From Nitzschia sp. pyKryTriq1 (Eukaryota; Bacillariophyta; Bacillariophyceae; Bacillariales; Bacillariaceae), in the NCBI GenBank assembly GCA_956465555.1, contig OY101131.1, positions 633,469 through 697,468 of the forward strand: a stretch of 64,000 nucleotides of DNA, written 5' to 3'. Below are positions 32,400-41,635 of this stretch, piece by piece. The position numbers and the translations under genes are program-made. Every line of letters begins with the position of its first letter. Positions within the stretch are counted from its first letter, which is position 1. The notes below the pieces were generated by a model, which was not told the DNA's origin, ran no database searches, and saw nothing but the letters and a program-made list of their open reading frames with translations.

Positions 32400-33872
32400 A
32401 AGAATGAGCGAGACATCGATCAAAGGAAGAATGATCCTACTATTGCTTCTACCCGTAGACGTGAAATCTCCAATCTCCATCTCTGCCAGGGCCCAGCGAA
32501 AGCCGACCCTCGAAACCTGTACGATTGTACACCGAGTACTTCATCCTACAGTACCAGGTACTCGAGTATGGAGTATGCCGCAGCAACCCTTTACACGTTG
32601 GGTATACTCCTACTACTGAGAGGACGAGGGGGGCAACACCAGGAACGAACAAGACAAAACAAACTCCAATATCATGTTGATTGTTCTTCTGTGCCTTCCA
32701 ATCCAGAAAATCTACTACTACTAGCTAGGCGACTATTCAAGCATAATAACCCAAGTCGCCAGAAGATGATTCTCTTCTTCTAAGAATGGCAGATGAATAC
32801 TACGCCTAGCTAATACTACGTTAGTATCACCACCTACAGCTAGAATATTATAATAATCATTCACTAATGACTCCTCTACTCTACTAGTAGAGTAGTTGTT
32901 GTTCCACCTACTACTCTACTACTAGCTAGTAGTGGTAGTTGTTGTTGTACTGTAGTAGAAGTAGGAGGAGTACCGAACCGGTACCTGTTTCCACATAGTC
33001 TTGGTGCCGCTACCGGTACTGGGAACTGTATTCTGTGCGAACGCTACCGGTACTGGTAGACCTGTAGCAGCGGTACCAGGTACTGGTACCAGGAACATCC
33101 AAGGTCCAAGGTTGCGGGCTACCGCGCACTGACGCGGAACTCATTTTACGGCACGCTCGGCAATTGTCTTCGCTCTCGCCACGCTCCGTGGCCAATAACC
33201 TTGGCCATGGCCATCCCCTTTCTGTTCCCCCCAAAAGGGAAACAGACAATCAATCACGAAACCGGAAGTCCGTAGGACATGGTACAAAATTCTACGCGAG
33301 ACATGCGACACATTTTCGCGACACATTTTTTTTATAGAAAAAGTGATCGTGAAACTTTAGAGGGGAATTCCGGAGCTAGAAACTATCAGATTCTCTCCAG
33401 ACAAATTTATTTGTGAATCTATTGGTTGTGAAGAATTGTTCGGGTGTGTCGGTAAGAACATTCTGTTAAGATTGGAAATCAGATTTCAGCCCCGAAAAAA
33501 ATGTGTCGCCGAAGTGCCCGAAACCGGAATTGTGCCCGAAACCGGTTATTTGGTTGTACTGTACCGTATACACGTGTACAAGTAAAAGTACTCGTAGATA
33601 AGCCTGCGCGGTCGCTGGGCGTGGACAGGGATTTGTTGACACCACATCACAATTCTACTGGTAGACGAGTAATACGAATAGTTCAGTACTTATACCACCG
33701 GTACTGGTATTACAGTACCACATCTCAGCCATCACGCACCTTATCCCACTTCAACAATATCGGACGCCAGATGTTCAAGCGTCCTCCATGCATGACGTCT
33801 TTTACCGCTTCCACTTTATCAGCATAGTTGGAACAACCTTACAACCCAATCCAAGTCATCAGAAGGATACTA
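32400..33872. other. Intergenic region rich in TAGTAGAG and TACCGGTA palindromes
   Basis: About 1.5 kb without a supported gene. 32870-32960 is built of CTACTCTACTAGTAGAG-like palindromic pieces. 32980-33090 has at least five ACCGGTA cores. The last 150 bp are the promoter of the plastid protein gene. Confidence 0.55.
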
Positions 33873-34637
33873 ATGAAGGCAGTGACAAGTCTTTTCATTT
33901 TCTTGTGGACCAATGTGCTCCTTGAAACGGGCCAGTCATTCCAACCGATTGATAGCAGGTGGGCACGAGCTGATCTGAACCATCTCGATGAATGTGAGAA
34001 GCCAACAGGTTTGTCGACCAGGGATGAATTTCTCAAGAAATCAGCCGTGATTGCGACTTCGGTCGTTTTCGCTCCCGTGGCCCCTGCCTATGCGCGGGGA
34101 AGGGCCACCCTCGACCAAGCGTATGATCGCTACACTCCCAGGATTATTGCCGGTGGGCAATTCTTCAAGAAGGATCTCCAGGCGCTGGTCGCAAAGAATG
34201 ACTTTCAAGGTATCAAAAATGCATTGGCTGAGCCCCCAAGGAAAAGCAAGGAGGACCGTTCTAAGCCGGATGGTGGTACCCAGGAGCGTGCAGCCCAAGC
34301 CGGAGGATTTTCCGATGCTAGAGTCCTGGTAGCAGCGGACCTATTTGCAGCCACCTTTTCTGATAACTCTGTGAGTGCGAAGACGAAAAAGATGAAAGAG
34401 GAAGTTGGGAATCTAAGAAGTGTGATCGAAAAAATGCAGTCCATTTCCAAGCAGGCATTGGGCGAAGAAAGCGGAGGCGGTGGACTTTTTGGTTTTGGTG
34501 CCAAGAAGGCTAGCAAGGAAGAGCTGTCCAAACAACTCAAAGCACTTTACGTTGAGGGTGGAAACGCGTACAATCGGTACATCTTCGCCGCAAATGAAGG
34601 CCTTCCAGTGCAGCTGGCTAAGTTGCCGTATCTCTAG
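33873..34637 (+). CDS. Thylakoid-lumen protein, predicted helical (PsbQ/Psb31-like fold possible)
   Basis: Single exon, 254 residues. The upstream frame opens with TTG, so the ATG at 33873 is taken. It has a three-part targeting sequence: signal peptide (residues 1-22, ending GQS), Phe23 of the plastid motif (FQP) with a transit-like stretch, and a second hydrophobic thylakoid signal (FLKKSAVIATSVVFAPVA) ending PAYA|RG at residue 74. The mature part is helical and rich in Ala/Lys (LVAADLFAATFSDNSVSAKT, MKEEVGNLRSVIEKMQSI) with a Gly/Phe loop (GGGGLFGFGAKK), and ends ANEGLPVQLAKLPYL. The size and helix pattern would fit a four-helix extrinsic photosystem protein, but I do not recognise a diagnostic motif. 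Lumenal location is well supported; the role is not. Confidence 0.75.
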   Translation: MKAVTSLFIFLWTNVLLETGQSFQPIDSRWARADLNHLDECEKPTGLSTRDEFLKKSAVIATSVVFAPVAPAYARGRATLDQAYDRYTPRIIAGGQFFKKDLQALVAKNDFQGIKNALAEPPRKSKEDRSKPDGGTQERAAQAGGFSDARVLVAADLFAATFSDNSVSAKTKKMKEEVGNLRSVIEKMQSISKQALGEESGGGGLFGFGAKKASKEELSKQLKALYVEGGNAYNRYIFAANEGLPVQLAKLPYL

Positions 34638-35025
34638 AGCCCAACCTAACTTGTACATTCAAGTTGACCTGGCAGTCCGATTAGAACGTTAATTTTACAT
34701 ATTATGATTTCTTGATTGCTTGCTATCACCTATCATAAACAGAGAATCTGCTTCAGAAACATGAGAATCCAGCTAGAGGGTGGGTATTCACTTTCTCTCC
34801 AGTAGATGAGCTCTCTCTCTCTCTCTCGCCCCAGTAGAGAGGACGAGACTTCAAGCTACTAATATACTCCTCCTCCCACCTAGTAGCTGAGAGATACATA
34901 GCTTTTAGCTTTTCTACTAAGATCAATATTCCGCTCCCTACTCTACTACTAGTAGAGATTAGAGTAGCTAGTAGCTAGCTCTACTCTAGAGTAGGGAGAG
35001 TACCGGTATCTACAATACTCTATAG
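34638..35025. other. 3' flank with CT-rich and TAGTAGAG repeats
   Basis: About 390 bp. A CT dinucleotide run occurs near 34812, and palindromic CTACTCTAGAGTAG pieces occur near 34945-34998. No gene seen. Confidence 0.5.
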
Positions 35026-35162
35026 TATATCGTAAAGCAGCGAAAAAGTGCACTGTCTAATTTAGTTGCTACCTTGACGGTTGAGAGCAATTAATCTCTC
35101 TCCCCCCGGAACGACACCATCCACGCCAGACAGTCCAATTGATTGACTCAATGGACTCTTTT
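35026..35162 (-). repeat. Dispersed 137-bp repeat, copy 1
   Basis: Nearly identical to 62841-62975 in the same orientation (a few substitutions and a 2-bp indel). It begins TATATCGTAAAGCAGCGAAA and ends in a hairpin-like GTCCAATTGA...TCAATGGAC followed by T4. Copy 1 lies directly downstream of the minus-strand retroelement fragment at 35185-35616, so it may be that element's 3' non-coding end. Confidence 0.8.
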
Positions 35163-35184
35163 CACCGTAACGGGATCATCAGCG

Positions 35185-35616
35185 CTAATCTGCACATCTC
35201 AAGAGAGGATGGAACCTAGTCCTATGCTTGCAGCTTTCCTCGACCTCAATAATTGAGTTGAGTAGTAGCTCTGGCTGTTCCCAGTGGGCACGTAGAATTG
35301 CAAGCTTCTCTTCCATGCATAACTGGCAACGTAGGACTCCGAACGTCTTCATACAACTAATTGCTTTGCCTTGCCATAAAATTTCAACCTCGGTACGATC
35401 TCGAATGATTTGGGGACTGTACTGAACCTCCTCTTCCTTCAGGTGCCCCGCCATATGACGGACGAACGTATTACTTGGTACATTCCTTTCCAGGAAAGTG
35501 CAATACACACGGTCCACACGACTCGTCCGACCATAGGCTGCCCGTCGTCGGTAGATAATGTCCTGAAGGATCTTCCACGCTAGTGCACGCCGTGCATGCG
35601 CAAACCCCCTAGCCAC
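35185..35616 (-). mobile_element. Reverse-transcriptase-type retroelement C-terminal fragment
   Basis: About 143 codons with no ATG start. The diagnostic part is FGVLRCQLCMEEKLAILRAH followed by LLN and CKHRTRF. It has the C-x-L-C-x-x-E-K-x-x-I pattern with a downstream Cys/His that closes the polyprotein of some non-LTR or related retroelements, after a conserved aromatic/charged block (YSPQIIRDRTEVEILWQGKA). Nothing upstream completes a polymerase. It is a decayed 3' end, not a functional gene. Confidence 0.6.
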
Positions 35617-35917
35617 GACCAGTCGATGACATGGTTGGCCCGTAATGACTCGGGTGCGTGTGAGACGCGCGACACACGACTGGCCCCCGTCCGTTGCAAA
35701 GACTCAACAGAAACTACAAGTCTAAGAACTAGACTACAACTGCCAAACAGGCACCGAAAATAATGAAATAGATTCATCTGGTCAACCATGTGAACGTCAT
35801 GCAAGACTAATATTTTGCCAAGTCAGCGCAATATCTTTTTTCAACAATTGATTTTGAAACAAGTACTAGTAGTTCCAAAATAACAATTCATTTCTAGCTC
35901 ATAATTTTTACTTTCAA

Positions 35918-36148
35918 TCATTCTTCTTGACTACTCAAGCAACCCCACCTATGCAACTCGTGTTCGGACGAGACGCTATTATGAACATCCAATTCGAAGC
36001 AAATTGGAAACTGATCAAAGATCGCAAACAGAAACTTATCAAACAAAATAACGCGCGAGAGAACTCGAAGCGAATCCCCATAACAGGATATGTCAAGGTA
36101 GTGGAATTCCATCTTTGCAGTAAGAGAGAGCGGTGGGGCGGGGCGTGA
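35918..36148 (+). mobile_element. Ty3/gypsy integrase C-terminal fragment
   Basis: The frame encodes MQLVFGRDAIMNIQFEANWK followed by LIKDRKQKLIKQNNARENSK. This matches the end of the integrase core and the start of the C-terminal domain in stramenopile Ty3/gypsy polyproteins (TP-x-QLVFGRDA, then a basic region). Homology seems to stop near 36100. No upstream RT or integrase remains, so this is a solo fragment. Confidence 0.65.
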
Positions 36149-36487
36149 CTTTTTATTAGAGGTACTACTACAGGTAGTACTACTACAGGTATAATACCAG
36201 GCAGGCCAGTACTAGAGTACAGTAGCGAATTTTCTTGGCTATGTGACGGCTATTTAATCAAAATAAGTATTATTAGTAATTGTATATTATATTAAAGTTC
36301 TACATAGACGGGAAGCGACTTTCTATCCATTCTGAGGCTTATTCATAAATTGTACAGTTATACGAATTTGTATATGTATCACTGAAATACATAGATCATA
36401 ACACCATCTAAATAATTTCCCAGAGCGATAAACTCACGCATAATAAAGGGTCGCGCCTGTCACAGAAGATAGATTTGACACAACAAT
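36149..36487. other. AT-rich spacer
   Basis: About 340 bp with a GTAGTACTACTACAGGTA repeat near 36160-36190. AT-rich sequence leads to the next open frame. No gene recognised. Confidence 0.4.
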
Positions 36488-37183
36488 ATGCGGAGAGGCA
36501 AATTTCACGCTTTCATTGCTCCTTCTCACATCATTTCACAAACCATTTTCCGTCACGTTCAAAGAATCATTTACTTCGAGAACAATACCATGTCATATTC
36601 AAAGAAGATGCAATACAGGAGCCGATTAATTGAGACTGAACAAGCAATTGATTCGTTCCTGGACAGAATAGCTTGTTTCGATCCCTCGAAATATTTTGAT
36701 GAACATAATATTGCTTCGAAAAACCGAGAATCGGCTTCAAGAAGTTCCGCCGATGAAAGAAAATACTGGCCATCGCAGACGCATCGCGGTGCACGTCCTA
36801 AGAAGCTTCAGTCTTCTTTCGAAAGAAAAGACAATTTAAAATACCGCGATTTCAGTGTCGGTCCGGTTCCCACCGCAACAATGTCAGATGCCAGCCCCTA
36901 TTCAGTGTACAGCGGGAGACGAAGCCCCGACAGCTTGGTTGACTATGTGATTGACGTAGAGACACGACGCAAGAAGAAGAATATGGAACGCAAGCGTGAG
37001 CCTACATCAGCATATGCTCCCGTCGTCCCTCTGCCTCGACGAAGTTTCAAGAACTTTTTCCTTGGCGGTACGAGTAAACCTCGGCCGTTCGGAGCCCCGC
37101 TTGGGCAGCAATCTGGCAAGTCGACGTCGCTGTTTCAGCCAGCAGTATGGAAAAGAAGACTGTTAGTGCCGCCCAATGCGTAG
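36488..37183 (+). CDS. Hypothetical protein, 231 residues
   Basis: Single open frame with an ATG start and normal composition, lying between two Ty3/gypsy fragments. I do not recognise a domain. The first 30 residues include a possible hydrophobic stretch (FHAFIAPSHIISQTIFRHV). The remainder is basic and Ser/Pro-rich (RRKKKNMERKREP, PLPRRSFKNFF) and looks disordered. An internal ATG at 36590 (MSYSKKMQYRSR) is another possible start. It may be a host gene stranded among repeats or an unrecognised part of an element. Confidence 0.45.
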   Translation: MRRGKFHAFIAPSHIISQTIFRHVQRIIYFENNTMSYSKKMQYRSRLIETEQAIDSFLDRIACFDPSKYFDEHNIASKNRESASRSSADERKYWPSQTHRGARPKKLQSSFERKDNLKYRDFSVGPVPTATMSDASPYSVYSGRRSPDSLVDYVIDVETRRKKKNMERKREPTSAYAPVVPLPRRSFKNFFLGGTSKPRPFGAPLGQQSGKSTSLFQPAVWKRRLLVPPNA

Positions 37184-38166
37184 GCCCGTTTTAACTCTTG
37201 ATTGATTCATCCATGCGGCATTACGGCGGCGCTCGTAAACGGGTGTGGTGGGAGCAGCACGGGGAAATTGCTGGTGCTGGAAGAAGACTAATCCACCAAT
37301 GTATACATGTATTCATTCTCGGAGCAGAACTTCTGGAATTTCAATGCAGAAGGTTTGGCTGTATAACGATTATTATCACCAGAGGAGGCTCTGTTGTGTA
37401 CTTTTAGCATATGTATTACCAGTGATTGTACTTGGACAGACTTGTTGTAAAATAAAGAAGAAAGGAGCATACACCACCACCTACCTCCTCTAGTACTAGT
37501 ACAGATTGGATGGGGCAAATCAGCACCCCTTTTGCGGTGGTCTGAAGAGATTTCCGCTTCCACTGCTGTCCCGAAAGGCGCCAAGCTTTTTGATCTTTTA
37601 ACACTCTTCAGTACCCTGTTGAATTTCGGCGTCAACCTCGCTCGTCGCCCACCAGCCATTGACCAGTACGACTAGACTATGATGGGTATGTTGCGATATG
37701 TTGATATCAGACTCATAGGACTAACTGAAATGGACACGTCAGTCTATCAAGAGGTCTAATATAGGAGAGCTCACCGAGAACCCTACATATTATGGGAACC
37801 CGAGAACCCTATGATTATGAGACACCCGAGAACCCTACAAATATGAGAAGACATACACAATAAACGAGAAGACATATGGTACAGGAGAAAAAGACAAGAG
37901 TCTTGATAAGCTTACTCTTTTACAGAAGCAACACTTGATAAGCTAAAAATACCATTTACTGCGATATACAAATAACGTGGTTGATCTTTCGTAACGTGGG
38001 TACCTGAAGGGGTACCAGGTATGGGCGGGGTTACGACGACCCGTTCTGGGTTCGAACAATAGGATTCAATGCTTGGTTTGATCAATAGGACTTGAATGTT
38101 GGGTTCGAGGGAGGGGGTAATAGGGGATATGCCCAACTCTAGCCCCCCAAAGGCATTAACATCCAA
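37184..38166. other. Spacer with a 26-bp tandem repeat
   Basis: About 980 bp between retroelement fragments. From about 37770 to 37860 three imperfect units of about 26 bp carry CCGAGAACCCTA followed by a TATGAGA-like end. Sequence after 38030 has several short GGTTCGA/AATAGGA repeats. No gene recognised. Confidence 0.5.
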
Positions 38167-38349
38167 TTGCTCTGCGCCATACAGTACCACCCCATGTGGT
38201 TCGATCTATATGCAACGTTCCAACGGGAAATGAAATATCGAACTTGCCATAACTTGACCAAAACACCACATATGCTATCTCCTCTTCATGTTGACCACCC
38301 AGTTCATCCAACTGGTGATGTGAAAAGCCACGTCGAGCACCCGGTGAAC

Positions 38350-38601
38350 TTCGAAGCAATAAGGCAACGACTACAACTACTCATTGACGAGAACCTACGA
38401 AGACAGAACTTGAAACAGCGACACTATGATTATCAGATTGGACAAGACGTTCTAGTGAAGGACAAGGGAGGAAGAAAGCTAGATCCACCATTCCCTATCG
38501 TACAAGTCCACGCAAACAGAACACTCACTATTCGGAGAAGAGCTCCTAATGTAACGGAGCGAATGTCACTGCGTCAAGTTTTTCCCTTTCGTCAACAATG
38601 A
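38350..38601 (+). mobile_element. Second Ty3/gypsy integrase C-terminal fragment
   Basis: Encodes FEAIRQRLQLLIDENLRRQN followed by HYDYQIGQDVLVKD, PPFPIVQVHANRTLTIRR and VTERMSLRQVFPFR. This is the chromo-like/GPY end of a Ty3/gypsy integrase and ends with a stop directly after the family's usual terminus. The frame is open upstream to 38167 but that part is not recognisable. It overlaps functionally with, and is not contiguous with, the fragment at 35918, so two insertions or a rearranged one are implied. Confidence 0.65.
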
Positions 38602-39084
38602 AAGTTTTCTCGAACGCATCAAGCAATCTCTACCTGGAGAGGATTGGACCTCGAACGGCCGTCAAGTACATAAAATATATCCATATATTAATATAAAACA
38701 TTACCAAAATCCCCTTATTGCCAGATTCACTTTTTGGAGCACAAGATGATTGATGCGGTTGCATAACTTTTGCATTCGGGTATGATGAAGTATTGATAAA
38801 CACTGAATCAAAAAGTTATGCAATGGCATCGTCTTCCTTTGTCGTCAACATTTGAGTCGAATGAAGTCCCCGAACAAGTGAAATTTTGATCATGTACAAA
38901 GAGGAGGTTCTTGAATCTTGTCAGCGCTGCGGCTCTGATTGTCTGTACAACTCTCTAGCTAGACTACAGAAGTAGAACGACTTGGCACAATAATTCGTCT
39001 ACAAGCTCTAGTAGAGTACGCACCAAATCGAGTCCTGTATTACTCTAGCTCAGAGCAATCTCTTTCAAAAATAGTACTACTTAG
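38602..39084. other. 3' flank, no gene recognised
   Basis: About 480 bp between the integrase fragment and the 3' end of the fucosyltransferase-like gene. Could contain the rest of the element's 3' end. No repeat pair found within the window. Confidence 0.4.
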
Positions 39085-40275
39085 CTACCATTCGTCCTTG
39101 ATCGGTTGTAGGTCAATCATGGTTGTACTGTTGCCAAATCTTGGATCAAGAATAGCTTTTCGCAACTCATTCATCACACGACTCCAATTACTCCCTGTTG
39201 TCAACACAAAGTCATTGGCCTCCATTGCGACCAATAGGGATCCCAGCGAAATCAAACCAACTCGCCCATGTAGTGCCTGGGACATTTTCGTGTTGCCGCT
39301 ATATCCGTCAATTCTATGGGGTGATAGTTCGGAATAAGCAACTTCCATATATAGGTTCCATTCGGTCGGCATTGCCTCACGGAATTGTCGCACTGCCTCA
39401 GGATCTTCCGTTGCTAGATATATGTTAGTCGCTTCTGTATCTGTACCACCTGAAGCTCGTCGTCGTTCCAGAATTTGTTGAATGGCGCGGATGTAATCGT
39501 GAATTTCGACCAACTTCATCTCAGCCCCTTTATCACCCCAACGTATGTGAACAGTGATGAGGTCTTTCGGCACTTCATTGAAACCATGAAAGACCAAGTT
39601 CAGTTGCCGTTGAGCTTCTTGAATAACTTTAGGATCGACGTGTAGAAATAAAAACTCCATCGCGGACATTCGGACTTGTGACCGCTCCATACCTTGGTAA
39701 ATAGGGCCGCATTGATCTTTCAGCCATCCATTTTTTCTGCTCAGATGCATTTTTCGGTCAAATATAGGACGTTGCATCGCCACTTCGACATCTCCGGGGC
39801 AGTTGAGTTCGGAGGACCCAAAATAGCAAAGCATCGGTGATGGTTTGGGACTACACTTTTGTTCGTCCATAAATGTCCAGTTTCCGACCGTTCGCAGCCG
39901 CAGCCCATGATGCATTCCGTTGCAGAGTGCCTGACCCCATAAGTGTAGGTCGCTTCCAAAACCGTATTTATTTCTAAAGACAAAAGTTGCCATGGGCACA
40001 GAGCAGTTTCTTTGGTGTGCCATCATCCGTTTCGCCAATTCTGAGCGTGGTTCAAGATTGTTCCAGTCGAGTCGTAATCTTAGTGATTTGTTGGATGTGG
40101 ACGCAATAAGATCTGATGGTTTGTCGGGTCCAGGAGTATACTGCCGAAAGATGGAATAATCATTCCTTAGCATCCAACGACCAGAGGCAATCAAGAGGAA
40201 TGCCATTACCCCAACCAGACGGGGTAGCCTCATCGCCGGTTTACAAGGAGTGCTAGTTGCGAAGATGGTTCTCAT
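39085..40275 (-). CDS. Alpha-1,6-fucosyltransferase-like protein (GT23-like), Golgi type II
   Basis: Single exon, 396 residues, ATG start. A signal anchor lies at about residues 18-33 (LPRLVGVMAFLLIASG). The lumenal part contains FRNKYGFGSDLHLWGQALC near 100, Cys-rich middle sequence (CSPKPSPMLCYFGSSELNC), and the donor-binding motif VHIRWGDKG at 242-250, which fits H-x-R-x-G-D of the GT23 (FUT8/NodZ) group. Next comes a stretch comparable to its later motifs (IYLATEDPEAV at 285, then SLLVAMEANDFVLTTGSNWS). By family it would add fucose from GDP-fucose to N-glycan core or another oligosaccharide. No SH3 domain is present, unlike animal FUT8. It lies between retroelement fragments but looks intact. 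Confidence 0.75.
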   Translation of the reverse strand: MRTIFATSTPCKPAMRLPRLVGVMAFLLIASGRWMLRNDYSIFRQYTPGPDKPSDLIASTSNKSLRLRLDWNNLEPRSELAKRMMAHQRNCSVPMATFVFRNKYGFGSDLHLWGQALCNGMHHGLRLRTVGNWTFMDEQKCSPKPSPMLCYFGSSELNCPGDVEVAMQRPIFDRKMHLSRKNGWLKDQCGPIYQGMERSQVRMSAMEFLFLHVDPKVIQEAQRQLNLVFHGFNEVPKDLITVHIRWGDKGAEMKLVEIHDYIRAIQQILERRRASGGTDTEATNIYLATEDPEAVRQFREAMPTEWNLYMEVAYSELSPHRIDGYSGNTKMSQALHGRVGLISLGSLLVAMEANDFVLTTGSNWSRVMNELRKAILDPRFGNSTTMIDLQPIKDEW

Positions 40276-40628
40276 TCTGTCACTATGCCAAAAGCGTTTG
40301 TAGTACGTAAATCATTTCGTCCCAACATTCCCTCTCGTGCGTAGAATGCGTATTCCAAACCAGAAAGAATTAAATTGTATAACCTTGTTGAAATACCTCG
40401 TACTGTTCCTGCCCTTTGACTAACACGACTGTAGTCTGGCAGGTCTCCGTAGGTGTGACAGTAGTAGACGTAGCTAGCTAGCTGTGGACTCGTTCCACTC
40501 TAGAGAATGTTTGACAATCTCTCGTCTAATTTATTGTGAGCTTTTCAGCATCTATCTTCTGAATAGTTGACAAGATCAACTTACTTCCACGACCAAAGCG
40601 TGACTGGATCCAGGACTCCAGCTAGCTT
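40276..40628. other. 5' flank of the fucosyltransferase-like gene
   Basis: About 350 bp leading to the tandem array; holds the promoter of the gene at 40275. A GCTAGCTAGCTAGC run occurs near 40472. Nothing else recognised. Confidence 0.4.
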
Positions 40629-41635
40629 CCTGGAAGCTCAATCTGGGAGTCCTGCATGAGCAACATATGCCTCATCAATTCGGGGGAAACCATAGGAAGC
40701 TCCATCCACTCGTGCTTCCGTCTTCCAAGATTCAGTTACACCGATCCAAGACTCTAGCAGATCGATGTCGTTCCGAGTATCCAAACTGAGACGTGGAACT
40801 CGATCACGAGCTGTCGACACATTCGATTCATTACGTCTGGCCATCTGTCCAGCACGATTTCCGACATCCTCCCTGTCGACTGTCTCGTAAATCCTCTGCG
40901 CGATGTTTCCATTCTTTAGCGCAGGGATGAGATCACTGAATATCTTGTCGGTCACATTTTTCGTCATCGGATCTGCAAAATTGTATTCCGACCGAGTAAA
41001 AACTACAACCAACCTGGAAGCTCAATCTGGGAGTCCTGCATGAGCAACATATGCCTCATCAATTCGGGGGAAACCATAGGAAGCTCCATCCACTCGTGCT
41101 TCCGTCTTCCAAGATTCAGTTACACCGATCCAAGACTCTAGCAGATCGATGTCGTTCCGAGTATCCAAACTGAGACGTGGAACTCGATCACGAGCTGTCG
41201 ACACATTCGATTCATTACGTCTGGCCATCTGTCCAGCACGATTTCCGACATCCTCCCTGTCGACTGTCTCGTAAATCCTCTGCGCGATGTTTCCATTCTT
41301 TAGCGCAGGGATGAGATCACTGAATATCTTGTCGGTCACATTTTTCGTCATCGGATCTGCAAAATTGTATTCCGACCGAGTAAAAACTACAACCAACCTG
41401 GAAGCTCAATCTGGGAGTCCTGCATGAGCAACATATGCCTCATCAATTCGGGGGAAACCATAGGAAGCTCCATCCACTCGTGCTTCCGTCTTCCAAGATT
41501 CAGTTACACCGATCCAAGACTCTAGCAGATCGATGTCGTTCCGAGTATCCAAACTGAGACGTGGAACTCGATCACGAGCTGTCGACACATTCGATTCATT
41601 ACGTCTGGCCATCTGTCCAGCACGATTTCCGACAT
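40629..41635 (-). repeat. 384-bp tandem array (2.6 copies) carrying a copia RNase H tail
   Basis: Units start at 40629, 41013 and 41397 with an exact 384-bp period; the third stops after 239 bp at 41635. The copies look identical. On the minus strand each full unit encodes about 124 codons, beginning with VVFTRSEYNFADPMTKNVTD. This is the RNase H/C-terminal end of a Ty1/copia polyprotein (N-x-ADPxTKNV), followed by sequence I do not recognise and a stop. No full element is present, so this is a tandem amplification of a retroelement 3' end. Confidence 0.85.

Noticed and set aside
37771-37860. Telomere-like repeat (AACCCTA)
   Set aside because: Only three imperfect units of about 26 bp with other sequence between; not a telomeric array.
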